DNA of 60,340 bases from Gemmatimonadota bacterium (GTDB taxonomy: Bacteria > Latescibacterota > UBA2968 > GCA-2709665). The stretch lies in the NCBI GenBank assembly GCA_028873695.1, contig JAPPNU010000020.1, positions 1 to 60,340 of the forward strand, given 5' to 3'. Positions 1-7,285 of this stretch are shown here, piece by piece. Each line of letters starts with the position of its first letter. Position 1 is the stretch's first letter. A program made the position numbers and the translations under genes. A model generated the notes under the pieces. It was not told the origin of the DNA. It saw only the letters and a program-made list of their open reading frames with translations, and searched no databases.

Positions 1-745
1 CCTGAAGGAGCACCGCCTTGTGATTCCTGCGGTCGAACTGCAGGTTGCCTGCTTCCAAAAAGGCATCGGTCGAGGGATCATAGATAAGATTCTGTCCCAG
101 CAACCAGTTCCCTCCGAAGAGTGCTCCTCCAACGATCAACACCCTGCCATCCTTCAACAAAGTCGCCGTATGGCCAACACGGTTAGGATACATCCGGAAT
201 GTGGCGGAAAATGTGCCTGTAGCCGGATCGAAGACACCCGTTTGATGGGAGCTGGTCAAAAAGACCTCTCCGTTAGGCAGCAGGGTGGCAGTGGTCGTTC
301 CACTTGACCAGGGCGCGTTTGCCGCGGAATCGAATCTGCCGGAGTGAGGGTCGTACTTCTCAATGGGGATATTGAGAATACCGGATACAATCAGGGCCCG
401 ACCGTCAGGAAGCAATATGCCGTGGTCGTCCCATCGACTTGCGGTCATGTTTCCCGTTGGTGTTGAGACACCGGTTTCAGGATCGAAAATCTCCGCGCTG
501 ACAAGACCGTTGGGCCTGAAAGGTACTCCAGGTTCAGCAGGAGGCATTTCCGCGTTGCCGCCGACAATCAAGACTTTTCCATTCTGCAATAGCGTCGCTG
601 CGTGCTCAAAGCGCGGCCGTGTCATCACGCCAACCTCGTGGAGACCTCTTTCATAAGTCGGCTGCTCCGGCGTCGTCACCGGGTCGCTTCCACAAGCCCA
701 GAAGGTTGAGATCCCTAACAATGCCATTACGATTCGGGCTGTCAT
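1..745 (-). CDS. Kelch-repeat lipoprotein, cut by the left window edge
   Basis: The gene reads leftward from an ATG at 745 preceded by GGAGG about 8 bases upstream; about 248 residues are visible and the 3' end lies outside the window. The N-terminus MTARIVMALLGISTFWAC is a lipoprotein signal ending at the lipid-modified Cys, so the product should be exported and membrane anchored. The rest is a series of roughly 50-residue Kelch blades with the pattern ATLL-(K/Q)-(D/N)G-(R/K)-VLIVGG followed by EIFDP or IYDP (near residues 50 and 195). The nearly identical neighbour at 866-1977 would restore to about 370 residues, so some 120 are missing here. Kelch propellers bind proteins or glycans, and in galactose oxidase they also carry a catalytic site; no catalytic residues are recognisable here. 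Ligand unknown. Confidence 0.85.
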   Translation of the reverse strand, partial: MTARIVMALLGISTFWACGSDPVTTPEQPTYERGLHEVGVMTRPRFEHAATLLQNGKVLIVGGNAEMPPAEPGVPFRPNGLVSAEIFDPETGVSTPTGNMTASRWDDHGILLPDGRALIVSGILNIPIEKYDPHSGRFDSAANAPWSSGTTTATLLPNGEVFLTSSHQTGVFDPATGTFSATFRMYPNRVGHTATLLKDGRVLIVGGALFGGNWLLGQNLIYDPSTDAFLEAGNLQFDRRNHKAVLLQ

Positions 746-865
746 CTTCTTCCTCCGTTTCTGCTATCTTTCGGTGAGGCTTCTACGTGACACGGGCAGA
801 CAGGAATATCCGCCCCACCTTCACAGCGGCATCCTCATCAAAACAGATCAGGTGCGAGGTTACTC

Positions 866-1977
866 TCAGGGCGTGAAGATGAAAATCTGATCCATAATCG
901 ACTCAGGAGAGTGGCCGTCATCACTCCACTTCAATCCGCCGGCGATAACGACGCGGCCGTCATCGAGGAGCGTAACGGTCGCCCCGGATCGCCACGGTCC
1001 TATGCTTTGTCCCGTAGGTGAAAATACCTGAGTGTCCGGATTGTACAGTGCGATATTGCCGTTGTCCCGGTGGATGAAAAACACCCTGCCGGACGGCAGC
1101 AACAGGGCAGCTAAGGGATCCATTGCGGAAGTGCCGGCGGGCGAGAAGGCGTTTGTCTCGGGGTCGTAGATCTCGACCGTCTGTGCGCGACGCCCGTCTC
1201 GCCTGTCGCCGCCGACGATCAGTACCCTGCCGTCCTGAAGGAGCACCGCCTTATGGAGTATGCGGTCGACCTGCAGGCTGCCTGCATCTGAAAAGGCTTC
1301 GGTCGAGGGATCATAGATGAAATTCTGTCCCGGCAACCATTCCCCTACGATGGGTTTTCCTCCAACGATCAGCACGCGGCCGTCCTTCAGCAAAGTCGCG
1401 GTATGCAAAATTCCTGGATGGTCCATCGCGAATGTGTCGGAAAATACGCCTGCAGCGGGATCGAAAACACGCCATCGTCCACCCCCGGGGTGCCCGCTGA
1501 TTAAAAGGATCTCTCCGTTGGGCAACACGGTGGCAGTCTCGGTCCCGACCGAAAAGGGTGCGTCTGCAACGGCATCGAATCTGCCGGAGTGAGGGTCGAC
1601 TTTTCAATGGGGAGTCTAAGGAAACTGGATATTATCAGAATCCGACCGTCGGGAAGCAATATTCCGTGGTCCCTGCTGCGACTGGCGGTCAGGTCTCCCG
1701 TAGGCGTTGAGACCCCGGTTTCAGGATCGAAAATCTCCGCACTGACAAGAAGATCCTGCTTTATAACACCTTCTCCGGCAGGAGGTAGCGCCGCGTTGCC
1801 GCCGGCAATCAGGACCTTGCCATTCTGCAAGAGTGTCGCGACATGCAGATTACGGGGTCGAGTCAGATTTCCGACCTCGTGGAGACCCCGCTCAAGGTCC
1901 GGCATCGTCGACGAATCGCTTCCGCAGGCCCCGAAGCTTGAGATCAGAAACAACGTTATAAAGATTCTGGATGTCAT
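866..1977 (-). pseudogene. Kelch-repeat lipoprotein with a one-base frameshift
   Basis: This is a tandem paralog of the gene at 1-745, separated by about 120 bases. The first part (ATG at 1977) encodes the signal MTSRIFITLFLISSFGAC, a lipobox Cys and the first Kelch blades up to ...RLPIEK. The reading then leaves frame and continues in the next frame from about 1590 to 866. Aligned with the neighbour, the coding strand has lost one A in a TAC codon next to position 1598: the neighbour reads EKYDPHSGRFD, this copy reads EKSTLTP and runs off frame. Restoring one base gives about 370 residues, close to the intact paralogs (360-364). Either a recent loss of function or a sequencing error; the remaining blades (DGRVLIVGG, DGRVVIAGG) are otherwise well kept. 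Confidence 0.8.
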
Positions 1978-2101
1978 CTTTTAGGCCGCCTTGCGGAGAT
2001 GTTGTATAGAGTGCATGGATTCAGCATTGTCCATGAGTGCAGCCCAACGAACGTCATGCAAACGAGCGGCGCCTTTACCTACCCTTCACTTCCCCAATCC
2101 T

Positions 2102-2134
2102 TGTAGGGGCGTCCCTTGTGGGCGCCCGGCCTTT
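2102..2134. repeat. Dispersed intergenic repeat (GGGCGCCC unit)
   Basis: This roughly 33-base unit, containing GGGGCGTCCCTTGTGGGC and ending in GCGCCCGGCC, lies between the frameshifted Kelch gene and the HTH gene. The reverse complement, differing by about one deleted base, occurs at 5211-5242. It contains GGGCGCCC, which can form part of a small hairpin. The two copies are in opposite orientation and both lie just past gene ends. Confidence 0.75.
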
Positions 2135-2154
2135 CGCGCTTCGGGTCCCGTTCA

Positions 2155-2808
2155 TTACTCACGTTGGGATCCGGTCCTGCCGTTCTCGTTGCTGACGTCG
2201 ATCGGGGTGTATATCCTGAATCCTGTCGAGCCGTTGTTCCGTCTCTCATGGCGCGATGTCTCGCTCCGACCCATCGGATCCGCTGGCCCGCCGTTACCCG
2301 CACCCGTCGTCTCTCCCGATTCCGGCGATCCGTTGCGGCGTGCGCGAAGCCCCTCCAGGCTGTCCATGAATAGATCGAGCATCTCGAACAAAAAGGCTTC
2401 GTAAGACTTTTTCGAGCCTTCGTCCGCGGCCCCTCTGTCCCGTACCCTTTCAGCCAAGTCGTCGAGACCGTTCCTGATCTGGCGCGCCAGGCGTTCGGTG
2501 GCGTCTGCGGAAGACGACTCCGGTGCGAATTCAATCGATACCTGCATATTGATAGCACGCGCGTACATCGTCAGGTCATCCAGTTTCAGCCGATCGTTGC
2601 CGCTGTTCTCAATTCTCGAGATCTTGCTCTGCGTGCAACGGGCTCGATTCGCCAGTTCCTCCTGCGTCAATTTCCGGGAACAACGCAGGGTGGACAGGGC
2701 TCGCGACACACTATCGTCTGCGGGATGTCCCTCCAACTCGTCGTGAAACGTCCCGTCCGTCAAGGTTTCACCCTTCAAACCCAACACCGGCGCACAACGT
2801 CTTTCCAT
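2155..2808 (-). CDS. XRE-family HTH transcriptional regulator
   Basis: The product is about 217 residues. A Cro/C1-type HTH is clear near residues 33-95: SVSRALSTLRCSRKLTQEEL, then ANRARCTQSKISRIENS, then a third-helix region DDLTMYARAINMQVSIEF. The remainder is charged and low in complexity (ERLARQIRNGLDDLAERVRD, later a Gly/Ser/Asn-rich tail) and is not recognised. AGGAGG lies upstream; I take the ATG at 2808, but two in-frame GTG codons just before it are also possible starts. XRE proteins of this size act as repressors or as antitoxins, and no toxin-like partner lies beside it. The gene is divergent from the XRE gene at 3199, with a shared AT-rich gap of about 390 bases between them. Confidence 0.75.
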   Translation of the reverse strand: MERRCAPVLGLKGETLTDGTFHDELEGHPADDSVSRALSTLRCSRKLTQEELANRARCTQSKISRIENSGNDRLKLDDLTMYARAINMQVSIEFAPESSSADATERLARQIRNGLDDLAERVRDRGAADEGSKKSYEAFLFEMLDLFMDSLEGLRARRNGSPESGETTGAGNGGPADPMGRSETSRHERRNNGSTGFRIYTPIDVSNENGRTGSQRE

Positions 2809-3092
2809 CACCACGCTCCCTCCTTGAACTGTAGAACCCTACTCGACAGATCTTTTCATTTGTTTGTTGAATGGCTTGGAAACTGAAAACCATGGTGTAA
2901 AGTCATTCAGGCTCCAAACTGTCGGTCCGCGGCGTGAATTTATCCAATAGCACGATAATTTATACCGTAAAGGCTGAATATTATACAAATATAAGATATT
3001 TGCGCGGTGATGCAATCCGTATCGTCGGGTGCATGCGAACAGACCGTGGACCTGGCGATCGTGCTATGGTGTTCTGTTGCTCCAGTTCGATA

Positions 3093-3121
3093 TTGACAGA
3101 ATATGATTTTAAAGTCATATT
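3093..3121 (+). promoter_or_regulatory. Sigma-70-type promoter with overlapping inverted repeat, for the HTH gene at 3199
   Basis: TTGACA at 3093-3098, a 17-base spacer and CATATT at 3116-3121 fit a housekeeping promoter. An inverted repeat AATATGA (3100-3106) / TCATATT (3115-3121) covers the spacer and the -10 box, as expected for an operator. XRE antitoxins commonly repress their own promoters, so autoregulation by the downstream gene is a reasonable inference. The surrounding gap (2809-3198) is AT-rich and holds no convincing gene. Confidence 0.55.
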
Positions 3122-3198
3122 TTTTGGCCCTGGACCGGGAAAGCTGAGGAAGGGTTCAAAAGCGAATTGGAACAGCTCCAAAACAACAGGAGAACAAG

Positions 3199-3678
3199 AT
3201 GACGACACTCAATGAGAGAATCGGCAAGCTGCCTGAGGCGCGACGAAGGAGAGTGGAAGAACGAGCCCGGTCGCTGATCGCCGAAGAGATGTCACTGCGA
3301 GATCTGCGAAAGGCTCGAAAGTGGACGCAGGTACGCGTAGCGAAGGAACTCGGGATCAACCAGGAAAACGTATCCCGTATCGAAAAGCGCAGCGACCTGC
3401 TGCTTTCCACGCTCAGTGGCTACGTCGAAGCGATGGGAGGCACATTGCGCCTGGTGGCGGAATTCCCGGACCGCCCTCCCATTGCGCTTGCCGGTATCGC
3501 GGCCCTGGACAAGGAGAACCTTCCGCAAAAGCCCTGGGCGAATAGGGTTTCGGTCTCGAATGCGATCCAAACGAGGCAGACATGCCATCGCCGATCATCC
3601 GACCTCCACCCTACAGCGCGGAAGCCGTCGCCGACGGGGGACCCTCGTTCGCAGGTCGCCGGTAGTCCACGGCCGTGA
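3199..3678 (+). CDS. Orphan HigA-like XRE antitoxin
   Basis: This is the only confident plus-strand gene. ATG at 3199 follows AGGAGA by 7 bases. Residues 1-100 match the antitoxin family paired with gp49/HigB-type RelE toxins: a basic N-terminus (MTTLNERIGKLPEARRRRVE), HTH around ARKWTQVRVAKELGINQENV and SRIEKRSDLLLSTL, then YVEAMGGTLRLVAEFPDRPP. Family members are usually about 100-115 residues, whereas this frame runs to 159; residues beyond about 105 look non-homologous, and the last 68 bases overlap the 3' end of the converging gene 3611-5182. The toxin normally lies just upstream, but here that space holds only the promoter at 3093-3121. The frame ending in ...FKSELEQLQNNRRTR right before the start could be a toxin remnant, but I cannot show it. 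Confidence 0.75.
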   Translation: MTTLNERIGKLPEARRRRVEERARSLIAEEMSLRDLRKARKWTQVRVAKELGINQENVSRIEKRSDLLLSTLSGYVEAMGGTLRLVAEFPDRPPIALAGIAALDKENLPQKPWANRVSVSNAIQTRQTCHRRSSDLHPTARKPSPTGDPRSQVAGSPRP

Positions 3679-5182
3679 TACGGTAAAAGAACGACCCCGA
3701 TGCCGCGCCCGGATCCACGTAGCGCGTGGTAACCAGGGACGTCTCGTTCAGCGGCGTGAACGGCCCTCCAGGCCCGGTTGCCCGGTACACGAAGTACCCT
3801 TTGAGCCCTGTAAGCGCCGTGCCGTCGGCGTCGGTTTCCGGACGGCCCCAGGAAACCCGCACATCCTTACCGCTGCGTTCCGCATCGACGTGCCGCGGCG
3901 CGCCTGGCGGCCATCTGTCGTACGCCTGCGTGGCAATACCCAGCATCGCTGCCGTCGCCGCCACATGAGCAGGCGACGCCTGAATGGTAATTTCCTTTTC
4001 GAAATACGCGGCCATCGATTCCCAGATCCGGTAGTCGTAACCGGCCAGATACAGGAATCCCCACCCCCGCCAGCCCCGCTCCGCGTCGAGCTTACTTGCC
4101 GGACCGCCAATGTAGTACCTGAACGACGGCGCCTCCAGGCTCCCGTTCCAGACGTGGCGCACGAACGTATTGGCCATCCTCTCGAGATCCATCCGGGTGA
4201 AACTCAGTCCGCTTCGGACCCCCTGCAGCGCCGCCTGGATATCGATAAAGGCATGTCCCACGTCCTCCATCAGATCGGGCCAGTGGCTTCCGGGACCGTA
4301 TTTCCAGGTATACGCCTCAACTTCCGAATCGTACAACAGTTGATCGTGGAAGTGTTGCAACATCCGCTCGCTATGGTCCGCGTAAAACGAGGAAAACCCT
4401 TCTTTATGCGTCTTGTAATACGGCGACCTGGAAAGGCGACGGAGCGTAACCAGTCCGTCCGCGAACGACAGGTACATATTCAGCGGCTGGCGCTTCCACC
4501 CCGACCATTCGTAAACGTGGTATCCCGCGTCCTCGCCATGGCGGCTGCTGTCGCCCGCCGTCCATCCCGGGTCCGGCGTCCAGTTGGCGTACCACTTGGC
4601 GATCACATCCTCTTCCACGGCGCGCAGGTACTCATCCGCTTTGGTCCTGTAGGCCGCGTGCAGGGCCGGGTCCTCCCACACCAGTTCCACGAATGCCAGG
4701 ATCGGGCTGATAATCAATCCGTCGTCGGAAAACCATTCGGTATATTCAGGCCGGTACTGGCGGTACCGGTTTTGCCCCGAGCCCGCGTATCCGTCCACGT
4801 ACCGGGGATCGTAGACTTCATACGCCGGAACGTCCGACCGGGCGTCCAGAATGCGATCGACCTGTTCTACCAGTTTGTCCAGCCAGACCGGTTCCTTGAA
4901 CGTCCGGTAGAGGTTCAGGTACATCCGCTGCACGTAGGCCGACGGACCCCACGCGAACGACCCGCCGTCGCGGCCGTCAAGATATCTGTCGCCGTTCGCT
5001 TGATCCCACGCTGCAAAAGCCTTGTACCAGTCGGTACTCACGGCACCCTCGAAAGGGACGGGTGGCGGTTTCTCTTCAGACGCTACGGGGACGTCGAACC
5101 AACCGAACACAACGGGCAGGAATGCGCTTAGAAGGAGACGAAGAGGGAGGGAAACCGGCGTATGTCCGGGGGAGTCTGCCAT
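3611..5182 (-). CDS. Secreted helical (alpha/alpha-toroid-like) protein with C-terminal FN3 domain
   Basis: The product has 523 residues; ATG at 5182 lies about 10 bases after GGAGG. Residues 1-36 form a long signal peptide (hydrophobic LPLRLLLSAFLPVVFGWF). Residues about 45-420 are rich in Trp, Tyr and Asp with repeating helical segments (WYKAFAAWDQANGDRYLDG, WFSDDGLIISPILAFVELVW, WPDLMEDVGHAFIDIQAAL), the look of an (alpha/alpha)n toroid as in polysaccharide lyases, glucuronyl epimerases and family 88/105-type hydrolases. No catalytic residues can be assigned. Residues about 425-523 form a fibronectin type III domain (VRVSWGRPETDADG...GYFVYRATGPGGPF...FFYRITAVD). Function is probably carbohydrate related, but this rests on fold impression only. 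It ends tail to tail with the HTH gene, overlapping 68 bases. Confidence 0.7.
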   Translation of the reverse strand: MADSPGHTPVSLPLRLLLSAFLPVVFGWFDVPVASEEKPPPVPFEGAVSTDWYKAFAAWDQANGDRYLDGRDGGSFAWGPSAYVQRMYLNLYRTFKEPVWLDKLVEQVDRILDARSDVPAYEVYDPRYVDGYAGSGQNRYRQYRPEYTEWFSDDGLIISPILAFVELVWEDPALHAAYRTKADEYLRAVEEDVIAKWYANWTPDPGWTAGDSSRHGEDAGYHVYEWSGWKRQPLNMYLSFADGLVTLRRLSRSPYYKTHKEGFSSFYADHSERMLQHFHDQLLYDSEVEAYTWKYGPGSHWPDLMEDVGHAFIDIQAALQGVRSGLSFTRMDLERMANTFVRHVWNGSLEAPSFRYYIGGPASKLDAERGWRGWGFLYLAGYDYRIWESMAAYFEKEITIQASPAHVAATAAMLGIATQAYDRWPPGAPRHVDAERSGKDVRVSWGRPETDADGTALTGLKGYFVYRATGPGGPFTPLNETSLVTTRYVDPGAASGSFFYRITAVDYRRPANEGPPSATASAL

Positions 5183-5210
5183 GGGACGATGCCTCCGTGG
5201 CGGACCAGGG

Positions 5211-5242
5211 AAAGGCGGGCGCCCACAAGGGACGCCCCTACA
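5211..5242. repeat. Dispersed intergenic repeat (GGGCGCCC unit), inverted copy
   Basis: This is the reverse complement of the unit at 2102-2134 (GGGCGCCCACAAGGGACG, then CCCCTAC), about 30 bases upstream of the secreted toroid/FN3 gene. The gap 5183-5509 otherwise holds a CTCTCCCCCGGCCCCTC-type fragment near 5265 and a polypyrimidine tract. Confidence 0.75.
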
Positions 5243-5397
5243 GATGAAACGTCGATGCAGAGCCTCTCCCCCGGCCCCTCAGAACCGGTGAGACGTAAGA
5301 CGGAAGAGGGGAGAGATCGGATGCAATAAAGGGATTCTTCTTATGCCGCAGGCGAGTCGGAGGAACAAATCGGCAAGGGCTTTTTCTCCCGTCTTAC

Positions 5398-5502
5398 CTC
5401 TCCCGTCTCCCCGCATTTTTTCCTTCTTCTTTCTTCCTTTTTCCTTCTTCCTTCTTCCTTTTTCCCTCTTCCTTTTTCCTTCTTCCTTTTTCCCTCTCAC
5501 GG
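5398..5502. repeat. Polypyrimidine (homopurine on minus strand) tract
   Basis: About 105 bases are almost purely C and T on the plus strand, made of irregular TTCCTTC and TTTTTCC units with mirror symmetry. A shorter tract of the same composition lies at 7153-7197. Both sit beyond a gene end: this one just past the Kelch gene 5510-6592, the other just past a GWxTD tail fragment. Confidence 0.85.
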
Positions 5503-5509
5503 CCTTCTG

Positions 5510-6592
5510 CTATGGTCTGTATATCAGGATCTGGTCCGTCGCCTGGAGGTCCTTCAAGCCTCCGGTGATCAGCACACGGCCGTCCCGAAGCAGGGTTGTC
5601 GTATAAAACACGCGATTTTCGCCTATGCTGTCTCCGGTGGGACCGAACGCGCCGGTCGCGGGATCGTAGAGAATGACCTCGCCGCTATCGCCGATGATAA
5701 ACACCTCGCCGGATGGCAGTAACGTGGCCGCGTGAATCGCATCGAATCCGGGGTCCCCTTCCGATAAAAACGTACCCGTCGCGGGGTCGTATCTCTCGGC
5801 GGCTGTTACCGACTCTTCATCCCCTTCATCGCCGGTGGTCCCGCCAATGACCAGCACGCTGCCGTCCCGGAGAAGAATCGCTCTGTGATCTCGCCGATCG
5901 TATCTCAGGTCGCCTGTACGTGAAAGCTTATTGGACGTCGGATCGTAGATTTCGGATTCCTTCACCGCGCCCGAGGCATTGCCGCCGCCAACGATGAGAA
6001 CGCGCCCGTCCCGCAGCAAGGTTGCCGTATGCCCCGCGCGAATGACGACCGTCCCGGAGAGTGATGTAAATTCCCTCGTGTCGGGGTCAAAGATGGCAAC
6101 GCCCAACGAATAATACGTCAGGATTTTCCCATTTGGCAGTAACGTGATGGACCAGATTCTTGCGAATGCCGGCAGGTAGGGCTCAGGCGTGAACCGTCCG
6201 GTCTGCGGATCGAAGAACTCCAGCGGCGCCTGATCCGCGCCCGCCAGAAGGACGCGGCCGTCCGGCATCAATATTCCCATGTCGAGTATCCGTGGCACCG
6301 ACAGATTGCCCCTTCGACTCGAAGTACCCGTTTCAGGGTCGAACACTTCCGTGCTGGCGCGAAAAAGCGAGGTTGACACCTGACCCGGATTCTCAGTTGC
6401 GGCGCCGCCCGTAATCAGGACGGTTCCGTCCTGCAACAAAACCGACGCGTGCCAGAACCGTCGCTCCGTCATCTGACCGGCAACTTCGAAACCCGCCAGA
6501 TCGCTCGTCGCCTCCGGAGACGTAGGCACGGGCGAAGCGCAGCCCATGAGGATCGAGGCAATCAACAGCGCGGAAATCGTCCTGCAAGACAT
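5510..6592 (-). CDS. Kelch-repeat lipoprotein
   Basis: The product has 360 residues. I use the ATG at 6592, preceded by GGAAGG, because the protein then begins with a lipoprotein signal (MSCRTISALLIASILMGCAS; the lipobox is LMGC). The frame is open further upstream, but that extension runs through a dispersed repeat and is not coding. Six or so blades follow: ASVLLQDGTVLITGG, MGILMPDGRVLLAGA, ITLLPNGKILTYY, TATLLRDGRVLIVGG, AILLRDGSVLVIGG and TTLLRDGRVLITGG, each with a (E/Y/F)DP-T-G tail, which suggests a complete propeller. The closest sibling is at 20955-22049 (shared PVPTSPEA, GFEVAG-MT). Both stand just downstream of a GWxTD gene or its remnant, separated by the same repeat, so the pair was copied as a unit. 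Ligand unknown. Confidence 0.88.
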   Translation of the reverse strand: MSCRTISALLIASILMGCASPVPTSPEATSDLAGFEVAGQMTERRFWHASVLLQDGTVLITGGAATENPGQVSTSLFRASTEVFDPETGTSSRRGNLSVPRILDMGILMPDGRVLLAGADQAPLEFFDPQTGRFTPEPYLPAFARIWSITLLPNGKILTYYSLGVAIFDPDTREFTSLSGTVVIRAGHTATLLRDGRVLIVGGGNASGAVKESEIYDPTSNKLSRTGDLRYDRRDHRAILLRDGSVLVIGGTTGDEGDEESVTAAERYDPATGTFLSEGDPGFDAIHAATLLPSGEVFIIGDSGEVILYDPATGAFGPTGDSIGENRVFYTTTLLRDGRVLITGGLKDLQATDQILIYRP

Positions 6593-6644
6593 TTGATAAC
6601 CTTCCAAGGAAAATAAAGGGGTAAAACCGAATTCAACATCCACA

Positions 6645-6705
6645 TCTCCCCAAATTCCCTGCCTACGGCGTGTTCCTTTTGAAGCGACCAAAAGGAACCA
6701 AAAGT
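6645..6705. repeat. Palindromic dispersed repeat, copy 1
   Basis: The segment contains a perfect inverted repeat at 6672-6698, arms GTTCCTTTTG and CAAAAGGAAC around a 7-base loop, preceded by ATTCCCTGCCTACGGCGT. The same unit with its left flank recurs at the right end of the window (60284-60340). It overlaps the region just upstream of the Kelch gene. The gap 6593-7225 is made up of this unit, the shared block at 6955-7046 and a polypyrimidine tract; the rest (about 6706-6950) shows nothing recognisable. Confidence 0.8.
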
Positions 6706-6954
6706 CGCCGCTGGGCGCGGGGCCTGCCATATGCATGGCGCGAATACCCTCACTGGACGCGCGTGATCCGCTGGCCTGCCAACCCTGGAGGATACCGTAA
6801 ATCGGTGCTGAACGGAACAACGCGCCCTGCTCTGGGAGTGCTCCGGAGTGGCTAACGTCTGTAGACTGTGCGGTTTTCAGGGTCGGAGCAGCTGTCACCA
6901 GTCAGCTAAAGCCAGGAAGCAAAGGGCAAGACCAAATTCAATTCCCCCTCCCAG

Positions 6955-7046
6955 CCCCGCAGACCTCTCTCCCCGGCCCTCTCTCCTACCAGGAGAGAGG
7001 GAGCAAAAACAGGCGTCGCGTGCCGGTCATTGACAGACACTCTGAT
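6955..7046. repeat. Duplicated intergenic block with CTCTCCCC hairpin unit, copy 1
   Basis: This block contains a hairpin formed by CCCTCTCTCC-TACC-AGGAGAGAGGG, followed by GCAAAAACAGG and a stretch reading CGTGCCGGTCATTGACAGAC. It is nearly identical to 22092-22175. Both blocks lie between the 5' end of a Kelch gene and the 3' end of a GWxTD gene or its remnant. A shortened and altered copy is at 60216-60266. Confidence 0.85.
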
Positions 7047-7152
7047 TTACAAGGAAACACCACCGGTTCACCGCTCTCCTCAGCAATCCGCTTCCGTTCG
7101 ATTCTTGCGAGAGTCCGATTGCAGAAGTGACAGACATTAAAGTTACCGCTAT

Positions 7153-7197
7153 TCTTTCCTTCTTCCTTCTTCCTTCTTCCTTTTTCCTTCTTCCTTC
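7153..7197. repeat. Polypyrimidine tract, short copy
   Basis: About 45 bases of TTCCTTC/TTTTTCC units resemble the longer tract at 5398-5502. It follows (in the minus direction) the GWxTD tail fragment at 7226-7285. Confidence 0.8.
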
Positions 7198-7225
7198 AGG
7201 AAGGGGGTAGGTCCCGCTGACCGAG

Positions 7226-7285
7226 CTACGGCGCAATCACGAACGCCACGTCTTTCTCAACCTTCTCACCGCTGTTCCTGTCGTC
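7226..7285 (-). pseudogene. Remnant C-terminus of a GWxTD protein
   Basis: On the minus strand this encodes DRNSGEKVEKDVAFVIAP followed by TAG, matching the end of the intact protein at 22286-26074 (DRNSGETAEKDVVFVIAR, then stop). The bases after the stop (GCTCGGTC, then AGGAAGGGGG on the plus side) match as well. Homology stops abruptly near 7285, where phosphodiesterase sequence begins, so only the last 20 or so codons survive. Confidence 0.8.

Noticed and set aside
2934..3215. Small open frame before the HTH gene, considered as a HigB-like toxin
   Set aside because: The segment EYDFKVIF is only faintly toxin-like; there is no catalytic core, and the promoter at 3093-3121 lies inside the frame.
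3416..5131. Open frame of about 570 codons on the plus strand, opposite the secreted toroid/FN3 gene
   Set aside because: Its composition is Arg/Pro-rich with no domain or start signal. The minus-strand frame has a signal peptide, ribosome site and a clear FN3 domain, so the plus frame is an antisense shadow caused by high GC.
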